A DNA stretch of 64,000 nt, taken from assembly GCA_964511015.1 (NCBI GenBank), contig CAZEDX010000001.1, forward strand, positions 62,001 through 126,000, read 5' to 3'. The position numbers were made by a program, and so were the translations under genes. Origin of the DNA: FEN-1099 sp964511015. GTDB taxonomy: Bacteria > Lernaellota > Lernaellaia > Lernaellales > Lernaellaceae. The notes under the pieces were generated by a model. It did no database searches. It was not told where the DNA came from and saw only the letters and a program-made list of their open reading frames with translations. Every line of letters starts with the position of its first letter. Position 1 is the first letter of the stretch. Of this stretch, positions 24,250-33,206 are shown piece by piece.

Positions 24250-26592
24250 TTACCGCGCGACCTTCTTCAGCATGTTTGGCCAGGCATCAATACGCGCAAG
24301 CCATTGTTCTGTCGTTAAGACGGCATCACTTGCGCCTTGGAGGTTGCGCAGTTCCAGGTAGGCCGCGCGGGCGCCGGCCAAGTCACCGTCCATAAATCGC
24401 GCATAACCCAGCGCTGACCAGGCTTCCTGCACGAGTGCCGGATGGGGCAATCCCAACGCCAATGCTCGTTGCAGGGCGGCTGCCGTCTGAGGAAAGGCAC
24501 CGTCGGTCAACATCCGTTTGGCGGTCAAGTACCAAAGCACAGGGTCATCGGGATGATCTTTCAAGGCGTCCACCAACAGCCAGCGGGTGGCACGTGGGTT
24601 GCCCAAGTTCGTCAGGTAATTGCGGATCTCGGCCTCCACCTCGCCGTGATAGAACGCGTATTGCGCGCAGGCGGCTTCTCGAACCAGAGAGGGCAAGAGG
24701 TCGGCGGCGAGAATTCTTTCATAGAGTTTCTTGGCCAAAGCGATGTCTTGACGCCTCCAAGCCAGTTCCGCAACAATCGCGTCGGCTTGTTGGGCGATGA
24801 TCTGACTACCTACCACTTGGCCGTCTCGATTGCGGGCCGGGCGTTCGCGTGTCCCTTGTGCCGCGCTGACGTCGTTGGCCAGTATTTCCGCCAAAGCCAA
24901 TTGCTCAGTACGTAACAAGGGGACCAGACGGCGACGCGCCAAACGAATGTCATCCTTGTCGAGCTGTGCAGCTTCTTGGAACAACAGATCGGCGCGGTGA
25001 AAATAGTTGCGCGAGAGCTGTCGGTCGGCTTCTTCGGTCAAGCGGCCGATCTCGCGTGGGCAGCGTGCTTCGAAGATCGATTTGGCTCCAAAACGATGTT
25101 GGGCGCGGGCGATTTCCGCATCGCTTAGAGTCGCTTCGATGGTCGTGAGATGGTTGAGCCAGTCCTTTTCCAATTGTGCTAGCGGGCGTCCAAACTTACG
25201 GTCAAGATCGCCCCAACGATAGGCGGCCAGGAGCTTGGCGCCGCCACCGGGTTGGCGGGCAAGGTAACGGATGAAACTGCCAGCGGCGGTGTACGAGCGT
25301 GACCCGGCATCGGCCCAGAATCGGAACCCCATGATGCGGGGAATACGAGGCAAACGGTCGATCGCCTTCATGCCGGCGGCCCAGCGATCGAGATCCTGAT
25401 CCATCTGCATCGGGCCGCCAAATGCCACGGCAATTCCTTCGGTTAACGCGATGCGTGGAGAGAAACCGACCACGGGCAGGCCGTGGTCGCTGAGCATCAC
25501 GTGGATCATTTCGTGGTGGAGAATCTCAATTGGGAAGTCCTCGAAATTAAGATGCATCTGGTGCTGCGCGCCACGCGCCAGTTCCGTGCCGCCGGCGCCG
25601 ATCCAATCTTTCTTGCTCGACTCGCTAGGGTAGATCCAACTGGCAATACGATGCGGATAGCGCAAGCCGAGTTCGCGCTCGATCTGCGCGAAAAAGAACT
25701 CGTGGTCGGCGGCAATTGCGCGAATCTGTCGCTCTATGTCAGCGCGACGAGGGTAGTAGATGTCGAAATGTTCCGTACGCAGGTGGCCATCCAAATGCTT
25801 CCGCAGATGAACCTCGTCCATATCGAAACCGAGAGAGAAGCGCGCCGAATACAGGCCGATGGCCGTTCCGAGCAAGACGATCAGCGCGATGATCGTACCG
25901 GCAGTGGGTCGCGCCCAATGCCCCTCGTGGCGCCAGGCCCAATAGGCATTCAGCGTCACAACAACCAAGCCGGCAACCGCCAGGTTCAACAGTCGGTACG
26001 ATAACAGAGCCCCGCTTGGTGAAGCGGCGGCATCGTAAATTGGTCCAGGGAAATAGCCGAAGAACGTATTGTAGAACCACACCGCCGGGCCCGCGACAAA
26101 CCGGGCGGCTGACCAGGCAACCGTCAGCAACGAAAACAAAAATACGGCGAGGATGGCGCAACGGGTCCGTAAAAAGACGGTGCCGAAAACCAGTCCCCAA
26201 GCGCCCGCGTAGGCCACAGTAACAAGCGGCAATAGCACAAAGAACCCGGCCCCTCGCCAAGGCGAACATGGTGGCGTCCAAAGGGCCGCAACGAACAAAC
26301 CAACCAGCGAGAGACAGGTCGCTGCTCCATGAACGAAAATGATCTCGGCCCAAAGCGCAACCGCATCGACAGAACCCGCATCGGAAGGGGTTGCGCGCCT
26401 CAGGATAATTATTGCCAATGGACCGCCGAGCAGGCCGGCAACAATGCCCACGGCAAGCGAGAATTCAAGGCCGAGGTAGTCAGTCAGCGGCAGGAAAGCC
26501 AGAACAAATCCAAGCACCAGATAGATACCTGCCGGAACAAAAAACAATCGAGAGCCAAAGAGGGCGCGAAGGGTGGCTGGCCGCCGGATCAT
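24250..26592 (-). CDS. Polytopic membrane gluzincin (peptidase MA-like) with C-terminal TPR-like repeats
   Basis: 780 residues. The first 255 or so contain about seven transmembrane helices. A soluble region follows with a zinc-protease motif HEMIH (residues 360-364) and a downstream Glu in LTEGIAVAFGG near 384, the gluzincin arrangement of peptidase-MA-like domains. The last 300 residues are helical and TPR-like (RADLLFQEAAQLDKDD, AELAWRRQDIALAKKLYERI, AWSALGYARFMDGDLAGARA). It presumably cleaves a protein at the membrane surface; the substrate is unknown. The ATG overlaps the stop of the REC-PATAN gene (ATGA), so it is translationally coupled to it. Confidence 0.65.
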   Translation of the reverse strand: MIRRPATLRALFGSRLFFVPAGIYLVLGFVLAFLPLTDYLGLEFSLAVGIVAGLLGGPLAIIILRRATPSDAGSVDAVALWAEIIFVHGAATCLSLVGLFVAALWTPPCSPWRGAGFFVLLPLVTVAYAGAWGLVFGTVFLRTRCAILAVFLFSLLTVAWSAARFVAGPAVWFYNTFFGYFPGPIYDAAASPSGALLSYRLLNLAVAGLVVVTLNAYWAWRHEGHWARPTAGTIIALIVLLGTAIGLYSARFSLGFDMDEVHLRKHLDGHLRTEHFDIYYPRRADIERQIRAIAADHEFFFAQIERELGLRYPHRIASWIYPSESSKKDWIGAGGTELARGAQHQMHLNFEDFPIEILHHEMIHVMLSDHGLPVVGFSPRIALTEGIAVAFGGPMQMDQDLDRWAAGMKAIDRLPRIPRIMGFRFWADAGSRSYTAAGSFIRYLARQPGGGAKLLAAYRWGDLDRKFGRPLAQLEKDWLNHLTTIEATLSDAEIARAQHRFGAKSIFEARCPREIGRLTEEADRQLSRNYFHRADLLFQEAAQLDKDDIRLARRRLVPLLRTEQLALAEILANDVSAAQGTRERPARNRDGQVVGSQIIAQQADAIVAELAWRRQDIALAKKLYERILAADLLPSLVREAACAQYAFYHGEVEAEIRNYLTNLGNPRATRWLLVDALKDHPDDPVLWYLTAKRMLTDGAFPQTAAALQRALALGLPHPALVQEAWSALGYARFMDGDLAGARAAYLELRNLQGASDAVLTTEQWLARIDAWPNMLKKVAR

Positions 26593-28280
26593 TTCTGAGT
26601 GGCCGGTTGCGGACGAAACGTGTTGAAGAACGGGTCCAACTTTGCGGCTTCTTCCAGCAAGCGACTACTTTCTTCGGGGTCGCTGGCCAACTTCGCCGAC
26701 CAGAAGAGTCTCGTCGCCCGCTGAAAATCCTCGGCGTCTTTTAGCTGCGGGTCCAGACGAAGCGCTTCATCCAAAGCACGTATCGAACCGGCCATGTCGT
26801 CTTTAAACAACTCGCGGGCTTGGGCCAATAACTGCTTGGCGCGGGCGGTGTCTCTGGTCGTCGGACCGGCGTTGATCTGCTGTAATAGACGATCATGACG
26901 TTCGAACACTTGCGCTGCGTCGCGCAACACGTGAACCGCGAACAATACCGAAACGACCAGCAACGCCGCGACCGCAACCGCGAGGTAGCGAAGTGCGGCT
27001 GCCCGGTCGAGCAACGGTGAACGCTTTTCGAACTTGATTGTCGGCACTTGGTACAACGGCGGATCGCCCGGCAAGGGAACTGGAGGCTCGATCGGCGCCG
27101 CCTCGTTTTCCACGGTTGGAAGCCCTTCGATCAGGGGAGAGGGCGAGCCTTCGACCTGCCGGCTGAAGGTCACCGGGCGTTCCTGAGGCATTTCCGAGGC
27201 CACGATGGCGTGCGCGATCAACAACGCCAGGAAAAACCTTTTCGTTTCCAGCGAGGAGGCAACAGAACTACTGAGCAGAGCCTCAACTTTTCGTTGTCCG
27301 TCGATGGCGAGCAAGAGTTGCTTTTCCGCCGGAGACAGTTCGACCTCGGCAAATTGGAACGCGGTCCAGACGGTCGGCACGAGGTAGCAGTCCAACGGCG
27401 GCATCAAGGCGTCCAAGTCATTCTCAGTCATGCCGATGCATAGGCCGTCGACAATCAGGCGGAACGGGTGATGGAGCAGGTGCGGGGCCGGGTTGGGAGG
27501 ACCGTCACGTAGCGAGACTTCCGCTTCCTCCCACTCAAAGACGGACATGACGATCGATGCATATTGATCCCGCAGCGCATCCTCAAGAACATCGCGGCTC
27601 AAGTGGCCGCGGGCCACGAATTCTTCGCCGATTTTGCGGTTGGAGGTGGGTAACGCGCGCTCGACTTCGTTGAGCGCATGTTCGCTGACCAGTCGCCGGG
27701 CCAGCAGCATTTTGCCGAGCCAGTCGCTCTCGACACTCGAGGATGCCGAGCGAATCCAGCCATCGACGAAATGAAGGTTCTTGTGCACGCGTTGACCACG
27801 GAAGGTGACAATGCCGTTCAATTCGAACAGGAAACAGGCAAATAGGAAGGCCGGCAACTCATCTTTGTCCAGCCGCCAGGAATAGACGAACGAGGTCGGC
27901 GAGATGGGCGGAGGCAAGAGGCGTTGGACCTCGGTCAGAAACGGACGACATTGCGGTGTTCGTGGGGCGAACAGGCCGTCTGCGCCTAGCGTGCTCCCGC
28001 CATGAGCGGCGGCTTCACCATGGGTAGCGCTCAAGAGAATCGGAGTTTCGGCCAGGGTGACACCCATCGCGCCGGAGCGGAAGATTTCCACCGGCTTGTT
28101 GGAATCCACGCCGGGAAATCCTATGTCAAGAATGATCAGGTCGGGCGGATGATGCAGAGCTTGCTGCCGGATCTGTGCCAGATCCGCCGCTACCTCTACT
28201 TCATAACCCTGTCCCCGGAGCAAGAGAATCATCAAGCTCCGGATCTCGGTTTGACTTTGCGCCAGCAGGACTTTGGACAT
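26589..28280 (-). CDS. REC-PATAN (DUF4388) protein with C-terminal membrane anchor and helical repeats
   Basis: 563 residues. A receiver domain comes first (residues 1-115; Asp 51 in DLIILDIGFPG). A DUF4388/PATAN-type region spans about 125-345 (LPAFLFACFLFELNGIVTF, GEEFVARGHLSRDVLEDALR, YASIVMSVFEWEEAEVSL). Next are a Pro-rich linker, one transmembrane helix near 431-452 and a C-terminal part with a TPR-like motif (LLAQARELFKDDMAGSIRAL). PATAN proteins are typical of deltaproteobacteria, cyanobacteria and Deinococcus and act in two-component or motility signalling. A membrane anchor and repeats on such a protein are unusual. It is coupled to the gluzincin gene downstream. Confidence 0.75.
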   Translation of the reverse strand: MSKVLLAQSQTEIRSLMILLLRGQGYEVEVAADLAQIRQQALHHPPDLIILDIGFPGVDSNKPVEIFRSGAMGVTLAETPILLSATHGEAAAHGGSTLGADGLFAPRTPQCRPFLTEVQRLLPPPISPTSFVYSWRLDKDELPAFLFACFLFELNGIVTFRGQRVHKNLHFVDGWIRSASSSVESDWLGKMLLARRLVSEHALNEVERALPTSNRKIGEEFVARGHLSRDVLEDALRDQYASIVMSVFEWEEAEVSLRDGPPNPAPHLLHHPFRLIVDGLCIGMTENDLDALMPPLDCYLVPTVWTAFQFAEVELSPAEKQLLLAIDGQRKVEALLSSSVASSLETKRFFLALLIAHAIVASEMPQERPVTFSRQVEGSPSPLIEGLPTVENEAAPIEPPVPLPGDPPLYQVPTIKFEKRSPLLDRAAALRYLAVAVAALLVVSVLFAVHVLRDAAQVFERHDRLLQQINAGPTTRDTARAKQLLAQARELFKDDMAGSIRALDEALRLDPQLKDAEDFQRATRLFWSAKLASDPEESSRLLEEAAKLDPFFNTFRPQPATQK

Positions 28281-28303
28281 GGTGCCCTGCGGTTTTCTAC
28301 CAA

Positions 28304-28912
28304 CTAGGCCAACAGCAGGATGACGAAGATCGCGCCCGCCGCGCCGACCTTGAGCACTAGTTGGGCGTAGTTGGTTTCGTCGTCACTCATGCTGCCGACG
28401 AATTTGTAGGAGTTGGGGAAGTACGCGCCGTCGCTTCCTGGAATGGCTCCTTCCTCGAACAAACCAAGGGTTTCCTGGATCTTGACGGTCATCGCCAGCA
28501 GATCCTGCATCCGCTTGCGGTTGAGTTCAATCAGCGAACTGCCGGCGAAAGCGAAGCCAAAGGCCACACCGCAGAAGAAAAGGCGGAAGATCAAGCGACT
28601 GATCCAAGCCCAGGTCGCTGCCTGGCCGAGTACGAACGCCGCGCCAAACGTGATTGCGACCATGGCGCCGAGCGCAAAGAACAGCACCTTGTCTTCCTTG
28701 CCTTTGCGATAAAGCACTTCGTTCTCGTGCATCTTCCACGCGGTCTTGAGAACGTCGGCCGGGGCGGCCTCCACCGTACGCGGCTCAAACAGGGCGGACG
28801 CGGACGCCGCTTTGCCATTCTTCGGCGCGGCTGCCGACTTCGGAGCCTTTTTGGTTTTGCCGTTGGCGGTAGAGTCGAAGATGTTGTCGAAGCCTTTCTT
28901 CTTTTCGGGCAT
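28304..28912 (-). CDS. Small membrane protein of unknown function
   Basis: 202 residues from ATG 28912, one base after the ParA-like gene's stop, with GGAGG inside the end of that gene as ribosome-binding site. The N-terminal 60 residues are Lys/Ala-rich and probably disordered. Two adjacent transmembrane helices span about 75-120 (VLFFALGAMVAITFGAAFVL, IFRLFFCGVAFGFAFAG), and a third hydrophobic stretch forms the extreme C-terminus. No family recognised. Its place between a ParA-type ATPase and a membrane-anchored REC-PATAN protein suggests a membrane partner for one of them. Confidence 0.65.
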   Translation of the reverse strand: MPEKKKGFDNIFDSTANGKTKKAPKSAAAPKNGKAASASALFEPRTVEAAPADVLKTAWKMHENEVLYRKGKEDKVLFFALGAMVAITFGAAFVLGQAATWAWISRLIFRLFFCGVAFGFAFAGSSLIELNRKRMQDLLAMTVKIQETLGLFEEGAIPGSDGAYFPNSYKFVGSMSDDETNYAQLVLKVGAAGAIFVILLLA

Positions 28913-28913
28913 C

Positions 28914-29687
28914 TCATCCTCCTTCGGCACGCGCCAACACCTCATCGGCGAGGCTTTCAAAATCAACAGTGCCTTTGCCCTGATCGCTGTTTTCGTAATC
29001 GAATATCGTTTGCGCCTTGCTGGGCGCCCCTTTCTGTTTGGTATTGATGCGAATCCGACTTTTAAAGACCTCGTCGCCGAAGTGGTCCAATAGCGTCTGC
29101 TCAACTTGGAACGTGATCGATTCGCGCCGATCATACATGGTGATGACGTAGCCGAGTACCTTGAGTTTCGGGTGCAGCTTATCGCGCACCTTGCGCACGG
29201 TTTCGAGCAGGAACTTTAGGCCAAGCAAAGGCAAGAATTCGCAGGACACTGGCACGACAACGAAATCGGCCGCAACCAAAGCGTTGACCGTCAGCAGGCC
29301 AAGATAGGGGCCGGTGTCGATGATGGCGTAGTCATACTGGTCGCGAACGGGCGCCAAGAGGTTCCGCAGAAACAACTCACGGCCCATCATCGCCGCCAGG
29401 TTGAGGTCGGCATTGGCCAACGATTCGCCCGCCGGAGCGAGAAATAGGTTCTCTTGTTTGGTGGGAACGACGATCGAAGCCAGCGAACCCTCATTGAGCA
29501 GTATCTCGCACATGCCCGGTTCGCCTTCGCCCAACATACGGTACAACACCTGCGTGGCATTGCACTGGGCATCGAGGTCGATGAGTAAAACCTTACGGTT
29601 GCGGCGAGCCAAGCCAGCGCCAAGATTGACCGCTACCGTTGTCTTACCGACACCGCCTTTTTGGTTTGCTACGACAATGGTCTTCAT
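28914..29687 (-). CDS. ParA/Soj-family ATPase
   Basis: 257 residues with a deviant Walker A (QKGGVGKTTVAVNLG), Walker A' LLIDLDAQCNAT and Walker B YAIIDTGP, the hallmarks of ParA/MinD-type ATPases that pattern cargo on nucleoid or membrane. No parB, parS-like repeat or chromosome-origin gene is nearby, and partner genes are membrane and signalling proteins, so chromosome partitioning is not the obvious role. MKTIVV at 29687 is the conserved start; in-frame ATGs at 29702 and 29729 are less likely. It is followed one base later by the small membrane protein gene. Confidence 0.85.
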   Translation of the reverse strand: MKTIVVANQKGGVGKTTVAVNLGAGLARRNRKVLLIDLDAQCNATQVLYRMLGEGEPGMCEILLNEGSLASIVVPTKQENLFLAPAGESLANADLNLAAMMGRELFLRNLLAPVRDQYDYAIIDTGPYLGLLTVNALVAADFVVVPVSCEFLPLLGLKFLLETVRKVRDKLHPKLKVLGYVITMYDRRESITFQVEQTLLDHFGDEVFKSRIRINTKQKGAPSKAQTIFDYENSDQGKGTVDFESLADEVLARAEGG

Positions 29688-29763
29688 CGCCCTTACACCC
29701 ATTATCAAAAAGCAGACAAGAGTTACCATCGGGGCCGGGGACTGTCAATCGAATGTGGGCCGG

Positions 29764-30813
29764 TTATTGTGGCTGTTTCATTAATCGATGGCGGTCATGA
29801 ACAGCGAGTTGACCGCAAGCAGCCAGGATGTCACGACCGCGCGATTTACGGACGATCACTGTCAGGTTCTTGTCCATCAGGATTTGTTGGAAACGAAGCA
29901 CGGTCGCCTCGTCGGGGGCGGACAGGTCGGAACCGTCAAACGAATTGCAGGCGATGAGGTTGATCTTCGGCCGCAACGATTTCACCAGGTTGGCCAGCCG
30001 GCGGGCGTGTTCGTCGGAGTCATTCACCCCAGCGACCAATGCATATTCGAAGGTCAGGCGGCGCCGGTGTGCTAAGGGGTAGCGTTTGCAGGCGGCCAGC
30101 AACTCGGCCAAGGGGTACTTCTTGTTGATCGGCATCAGCCGATTGCGCGTTTCGTCGTCTGCCGCGTGCAAGCTGATCGCCAAACTGACTTCCACCTTCT
30201 GCCCCAAGCGGTCCATTTCCGGCACGACGCCGGCGGTCGACAAGGTTATCTTGCGCGGGCTCAGATTCGCGCCGTGATCATCGCGCCAGATACGCACGGC
30301 ATCAACCACCTGATCGAAGTTGTCCAGCGGTTCCCCCATGCCCATCAGCACAATGTTCGTGATGCGGCGGTCGGGGTAGGTACGCTGGGTGGCATATAAT
30401 TGCTCGACGATTTCTGCGGTGGTTAGATTTCGCACCCAGCCCATGGTGCCGGTCCGGCAGAAGCGGCAACCAAAACGGCAACCGATCTGCGAACTGACGC
30501 ACAAGGTGAGCCGGCGGTCTTCGGGGATCAACACGCACTCGACCAGGTGGCCGTCATCGGTGCGCAGACCCAGTTTACAGGTGCCGTCTTCGCTACGCTG
30601 TTCCTCCACCACCGGTAGACGCATCAGGTGATAATGCTGCGCCAAGTCTGCCCGTAAATCCTTGGCGACGTCGGTCATTTCATCGAATGAAGCGGCGTCA
30701 CGCCGGTGTAACCAGGCGAAAACCTGTCGCGCACGGAAGGGACGATGACCTAACGTCGCGAATTCGGCCTCCAATACGGGTAACGGTAGACTCTTGATGC
30801 TGCGTGGATTCAC
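29764..30813 (-). CDS. rlmN: 23S rRNA (adenine-C2)-methyltransferase RlmN
   Basis: 349 residues, usual length for RlmN. It makes 2-methyladenosine at A2503 of 23S rRNA and A37 of some tRNAs by radical SAM chemistry. The [4Fe-4S] cysteines are C112, C116 and C119 in GCRFGCRFC; NIVLMGMGEPLDN and SLHAADDETRNRLMPIN are family signatures, and CGQL near the C-terminus carries the methyl-accepting Cys. Its ATG overlaps the stop of the flavoprotein gene upstream (30810-30813), so both are in one transcript. Confidence 0.93.
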   Translation of the reverse strand: MNPRSIKSLPLPVLEAEFATLGHRPFRARQVFAWLHRRDAASFDEMTDVAKDLRADLAQHYHLMRLPVVEEQRSEDGTCKLGLRTDDGHLVECVLIPEDRRLTLCVSSQIGCRFGCRFCRTGTMGWVRNLTTAEIVEQLYATQRTYPDRRITNIVLMGMGEPLDNFDQVVDAVRIWRDDHGANLSPRKITLSTAGVVPEMDRLGQKVEVSLAISLHAADDETRNRLMPINKKYPLAELLAACKRYPLAHRRRLTFEYALVAGVNDSDEHARRLANLVKSLRPKINLIACNSFDGSDLSAPDEATVLRFQQILMDKNLTVIVRKSRGRDILAACGQLAVHDRHRLMKQPQ

Positions 30814-32036
30814 GCCGACAACTCCGCCGCGCTCTGGCCGGCCACGTGCCCGGTGGAAAACGCTGCTTGCAGGTTGTACCCACCGCTTTGGCCGTCAATG
30901 TCCAGCACCTCACCACAGAAAAACAACCCGGGCACGATCTTGCTCGCCATCGTGCGTGGATCAACCTCGGTAAGCGTCACTCCGCCGGCGGTGACCAGTG
31001 CTTGCGCCCAGCCGCCGGTGCCGGTTACCGGGAAAGCCAGGTCTTTGCACAGTGCACCAAGGGCCTGTCGTTGCTGGCGACTGACCTCACCGCAGCGCCG
31101 GTCGATATCGAGCTTGAGCCGTTTGACAAACAACGGGATCAGCGCCGCCGGTAGAAGGCCTTCCAAAACGGATTGCAGATGTGCCTTGCCATCGCGTTCA
31201 CAGTCGCGGCGCAGACGGGCATCGAGTTTCTCCTGGTTGAGCGCCGGCTTTAGGTCAAGCGAGACCCGCGGTTTGGACAGACCGGCGACGTCACGCGCCA
31301 GTTGCAGTGGTATCGGGCCTTCGAGATTCTTGCCATTGAAAGTGGCCTCGCCGAAACCGTCACGGATGACGCGGTCGCCGTCTAGTAACGTGACCTTTAC
31401 GTTGCGCAACTCGGCGCGCAAGTCAGGCAGAGTGTTCGCGATGAACAAAGGCGCCAGCGCGGGACGTGGAGTGACTACCTGATGCCCCAGCTCGTGGGCG
31501 AAACGGTAGCCGTCACCGGTCGAACCGGTCGCCGGATAGCTCTGACCACCGGTGGCGATGATCAACCGGGCGGTGGACAGTGTATAGCGTGGTCCGATGA
31601 TCTGGAAACCATCGCTCGTGCGCTCGATTCGGCTCGCTGGCGTTTCGGTCCGAACGGCGGCGCCGGACGCCCGGGCATAGCGGTATAACGCATTGACGAC
31701 ATCGCTGGCTTTGCCGGAGGTGGGAAAGACTCGTCCGCCTCGCTCAACCGTGCAAGGGACTTGACGGCGTTCCAAGAGTTCGATGGTGTCGCGAACGAAA
31801 AACCGTGAGAAGGCGGAACGCAGGAAGTCGCCGCCGCTGCGGTAGCCGTCTAGAAACAGATCGACAGGCTTGTCGTTGGTTACATTGGAGCGGCCTTTGC
31901 CGGAAATGCCGACCTTCCGCGCGATCTTGGGCATTTTTTCGCACACCAGTACTTGGGCGTGATGTCGCGCCGCAGTTCCCGCTGCCACCAACCCCGACGC
32001 GCCGCCGCCGATCACAATGATGTCCCAGCGCTCCAT
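30810..32036 (-). CDS. HI0933-family NAD(P)/FAD-dependent oxidoreductase
   Basis: 408 residues. The FAD dinucleotide motif VIGGGASGLVAAGTAA is at the N-terminus, then GISGKGRSNVTN, typical of the HI0933/YhiN family, and LIIATGGQSYPATGSTGDGY. The C-terminal signature is GLFFCGEVLDIDGQSGGYNLQ. The family (aminoacetone-oxidase-like or BaiN-like) has no single agreed substrate. First gene of a packed minus-strand run that continues with rlmN and the ParA-like gene. It is divergent from nagZ, with 70 bases between. Confidence 0.88.
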   Translation of the reverse strand: MERWDIIVIGGGASGLVAAGTAARHHAQVLVCEKMPKIARKVGISGKGRSNVTNDKPVDLFLDGYRSGGDFLRSAFSRFFVRDTIELLERRQVPCTVERGGRVFPTSGKASDVVNALYRYARASGAAVRTETPASRIERTSDGFQIIGPRYTLSTARLIIATGGQSYPATGSTGDGYRFAHELGHQVVTPRPALAPLFIANTLPDLRAELRNVKVTLLDGDRVIRDGFGEATFNGKNLEGPIPLQLARDVAGLSKPRVSLDLKPALNQEKLDARLRRDCERDGKAHLQSVLEGLLPAALIPLFVKRLKLDIDRRCGEVSRQQRQALGALCKDLAFPVTGTGGWAQALVTAGGVTLTEVDPRTMASKIVPGLFFCGEVLDIDGQSGGYNLQAAFSTGHVAGQSAAELSA

Positions 32037-32055
32037 GCGCGGATCGTAGTGGCGC

Positions 32056-32085
32056 TTGAACGCACTGTCAACGAATCGTTAGGAT
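32056..32085 (+). promoter_or_regulatory. Possible nagZ promoter
   Basis: TTGAAC (32056-32061), an 18-nt spacer and TAGGAT (32080-32085), each 4 of 6 to consensus, in the short divergent gap. A strong ribosome-binding site (GGAGGAAACG) sits directly before the nagZ ATG. Confidence 0.35.
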
Positions 32086-32106
32086 AGGGCGGCACTGGAG
32101 GAAACG

Positions 32107-33165
32107 ATGAAGATCGCCGAAGCGGCCCGGGTCCTATGGGCCGGGTTCGACGGTACGACCGTCACCGATCATGTGCGCGAACTGCTGAAGCTTGGTGTCG
32201 GCGGGTTTACCCTGTTCGCACGCAACATTTCGACTCCGGCTCAGACCGCCGAACTGATTGCCGAGATCCGCAGTCTGGCCCCCGGGCGGCGCTTGCTTTT
32301 TTCGATTGACCAAGAAGGCGGCCGCGTGGCTCGGTTGCGCGAACCGGCCACCGTCTGGCCGCCATTGCGTGTCCTCGGACAGACCGGCGATGCGGATCTC
32401 GCCCACGCGTTCGGTATGGCACTGGCCAGGGAAATCGGTGCCATCGGCTTTGATGTCGATTTTGCTCCGGTGATGGATGTCGACACCAACCCGGTCAACC
32501 CAGTGATTGGTGACCGGTCACTGGCGCGTGACACGGCTACGGTGTCACGTCTGGGCGTTGCGTTGATTGAAGGCCTGCAAGGCGAGGGCATCTGGGCCTG
32601 TGCGAAACATTTTCCCGGGCACGGCGATACAGATCTCGACAGCCACTTGGCACTGCCGGTCCTGCGGCACGAGCGGCGGCGTTGGGACGAGGTCGAACTG
32701 CCGCCGTTCCGGGCGGCCGCAGCGGGGGGCGTGGCCGCCGTGATGACCGCGCACGTCATCGTCCAGGCGATTGACGCCGACCGGCCAGCGACGATGTCCG
32801 AGCGCGTATTGCGCATCCTGCGGGAGGAACTCGGCTACGCCGGCGTGGTCATATCCGACGACCTGGAAATGAAAGCGATTGCGGCGAACTTCGACCTTGG
32901 TGAAGCCGCGTTAGAGGCCGCGCGCGCCGGTGTGGATGTTCTGTTGTGCTGCCACACGCTGGAACACCAGGAAACGATTGTGCGGGCACTGTACGATGCC
33001 CATTGTCGTGGTGACCTGCCGCCATTACGCTTGGCGGAAATGGCCGCCAATGTCGCTCGTACGGCTAGCCGTTTTCGTCCGCTGGCGAAAACCGATCTCA
33101 AGGCGCTTGGCTGCGACGAACATCAACGCTTGGCTGAGATGATCAGGTGTCGCGGCGCGGGCTGA
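32107..33165 (+). CDS. nagZ: Beta-N-acetylhexosaminidase NagZ (GH3)
   Basis: 352 residues, normal for NagZ. It removes GlcNAc from muropeptides during cytoplasmic peptidoglycan recycling. GH3 signatures: LLFSIDQEGGRVARL, the insertion loop KHFPGHGDTDLDSH with the acid/base His, and the nucleophile Asp in VVISDDLEMKAI. No signal peptide, consistent with the cytoplasm. Alanine racemase follows 41 bases downstream, another cell-wall gene. Confidence 0.92.
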   Translation: MKIAEAARVLWAGFDGTTVTDHVRELLKLGVGGFTLFARNISTPAQTAELIAEIRSLAPGRRLLFSIDQEGGRVARLREPATVWPPLRVLGQTGDADLAHAFGMALAREIGAIGFDVDFAPVMDVDTNPVNPVIGDRSLARDTATVSRLGVALIEGLQGEGIWACAKHFPGHGDTDLDSHLALPVLRHERRRWDEVELPPFRAAAAGGVAAVMTAHVIVQAIDADRPATMSERVLRILREELGYAGVVISDDLEMKAIAANFDLGEAALEAARAGVDVLLCCHTLEHQETIVRALYDAHCRGDLPPLRLAEMAANVARTASRFRPLAKTDLKALGCDEHQRLAEMIRCRGAG

Positions 33166-33171
33166 GGCGGG

Positions 33172-33199
33172 TTACAAGCGCCGGTAAATAGGCTATAAA
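33172..33199 (+). promoter_or_regulatory. Possible alr promoter, leaderless arrangement
   Basis: TTACAA (33172-33177), a 16-nt spacer and TATAAA (33194-33199; 5 of 6). The alr ATG is at 33207, so the transcript would start at or next to the start codon. No Shine-Dalgarno is visible. This resembles the layout at 2170-2206. Confidence 0.4.
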
Positions 33200-33206
33200 G
33201 CACGCC

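Noticed and set aside
28914..29687. Chromosome-partition locus or replication origin near the ParA-like gene
   Set aside because: No parB, gidAB, dnaA or parS-like palindromes; the neighbours are membrane and signalling proteins.
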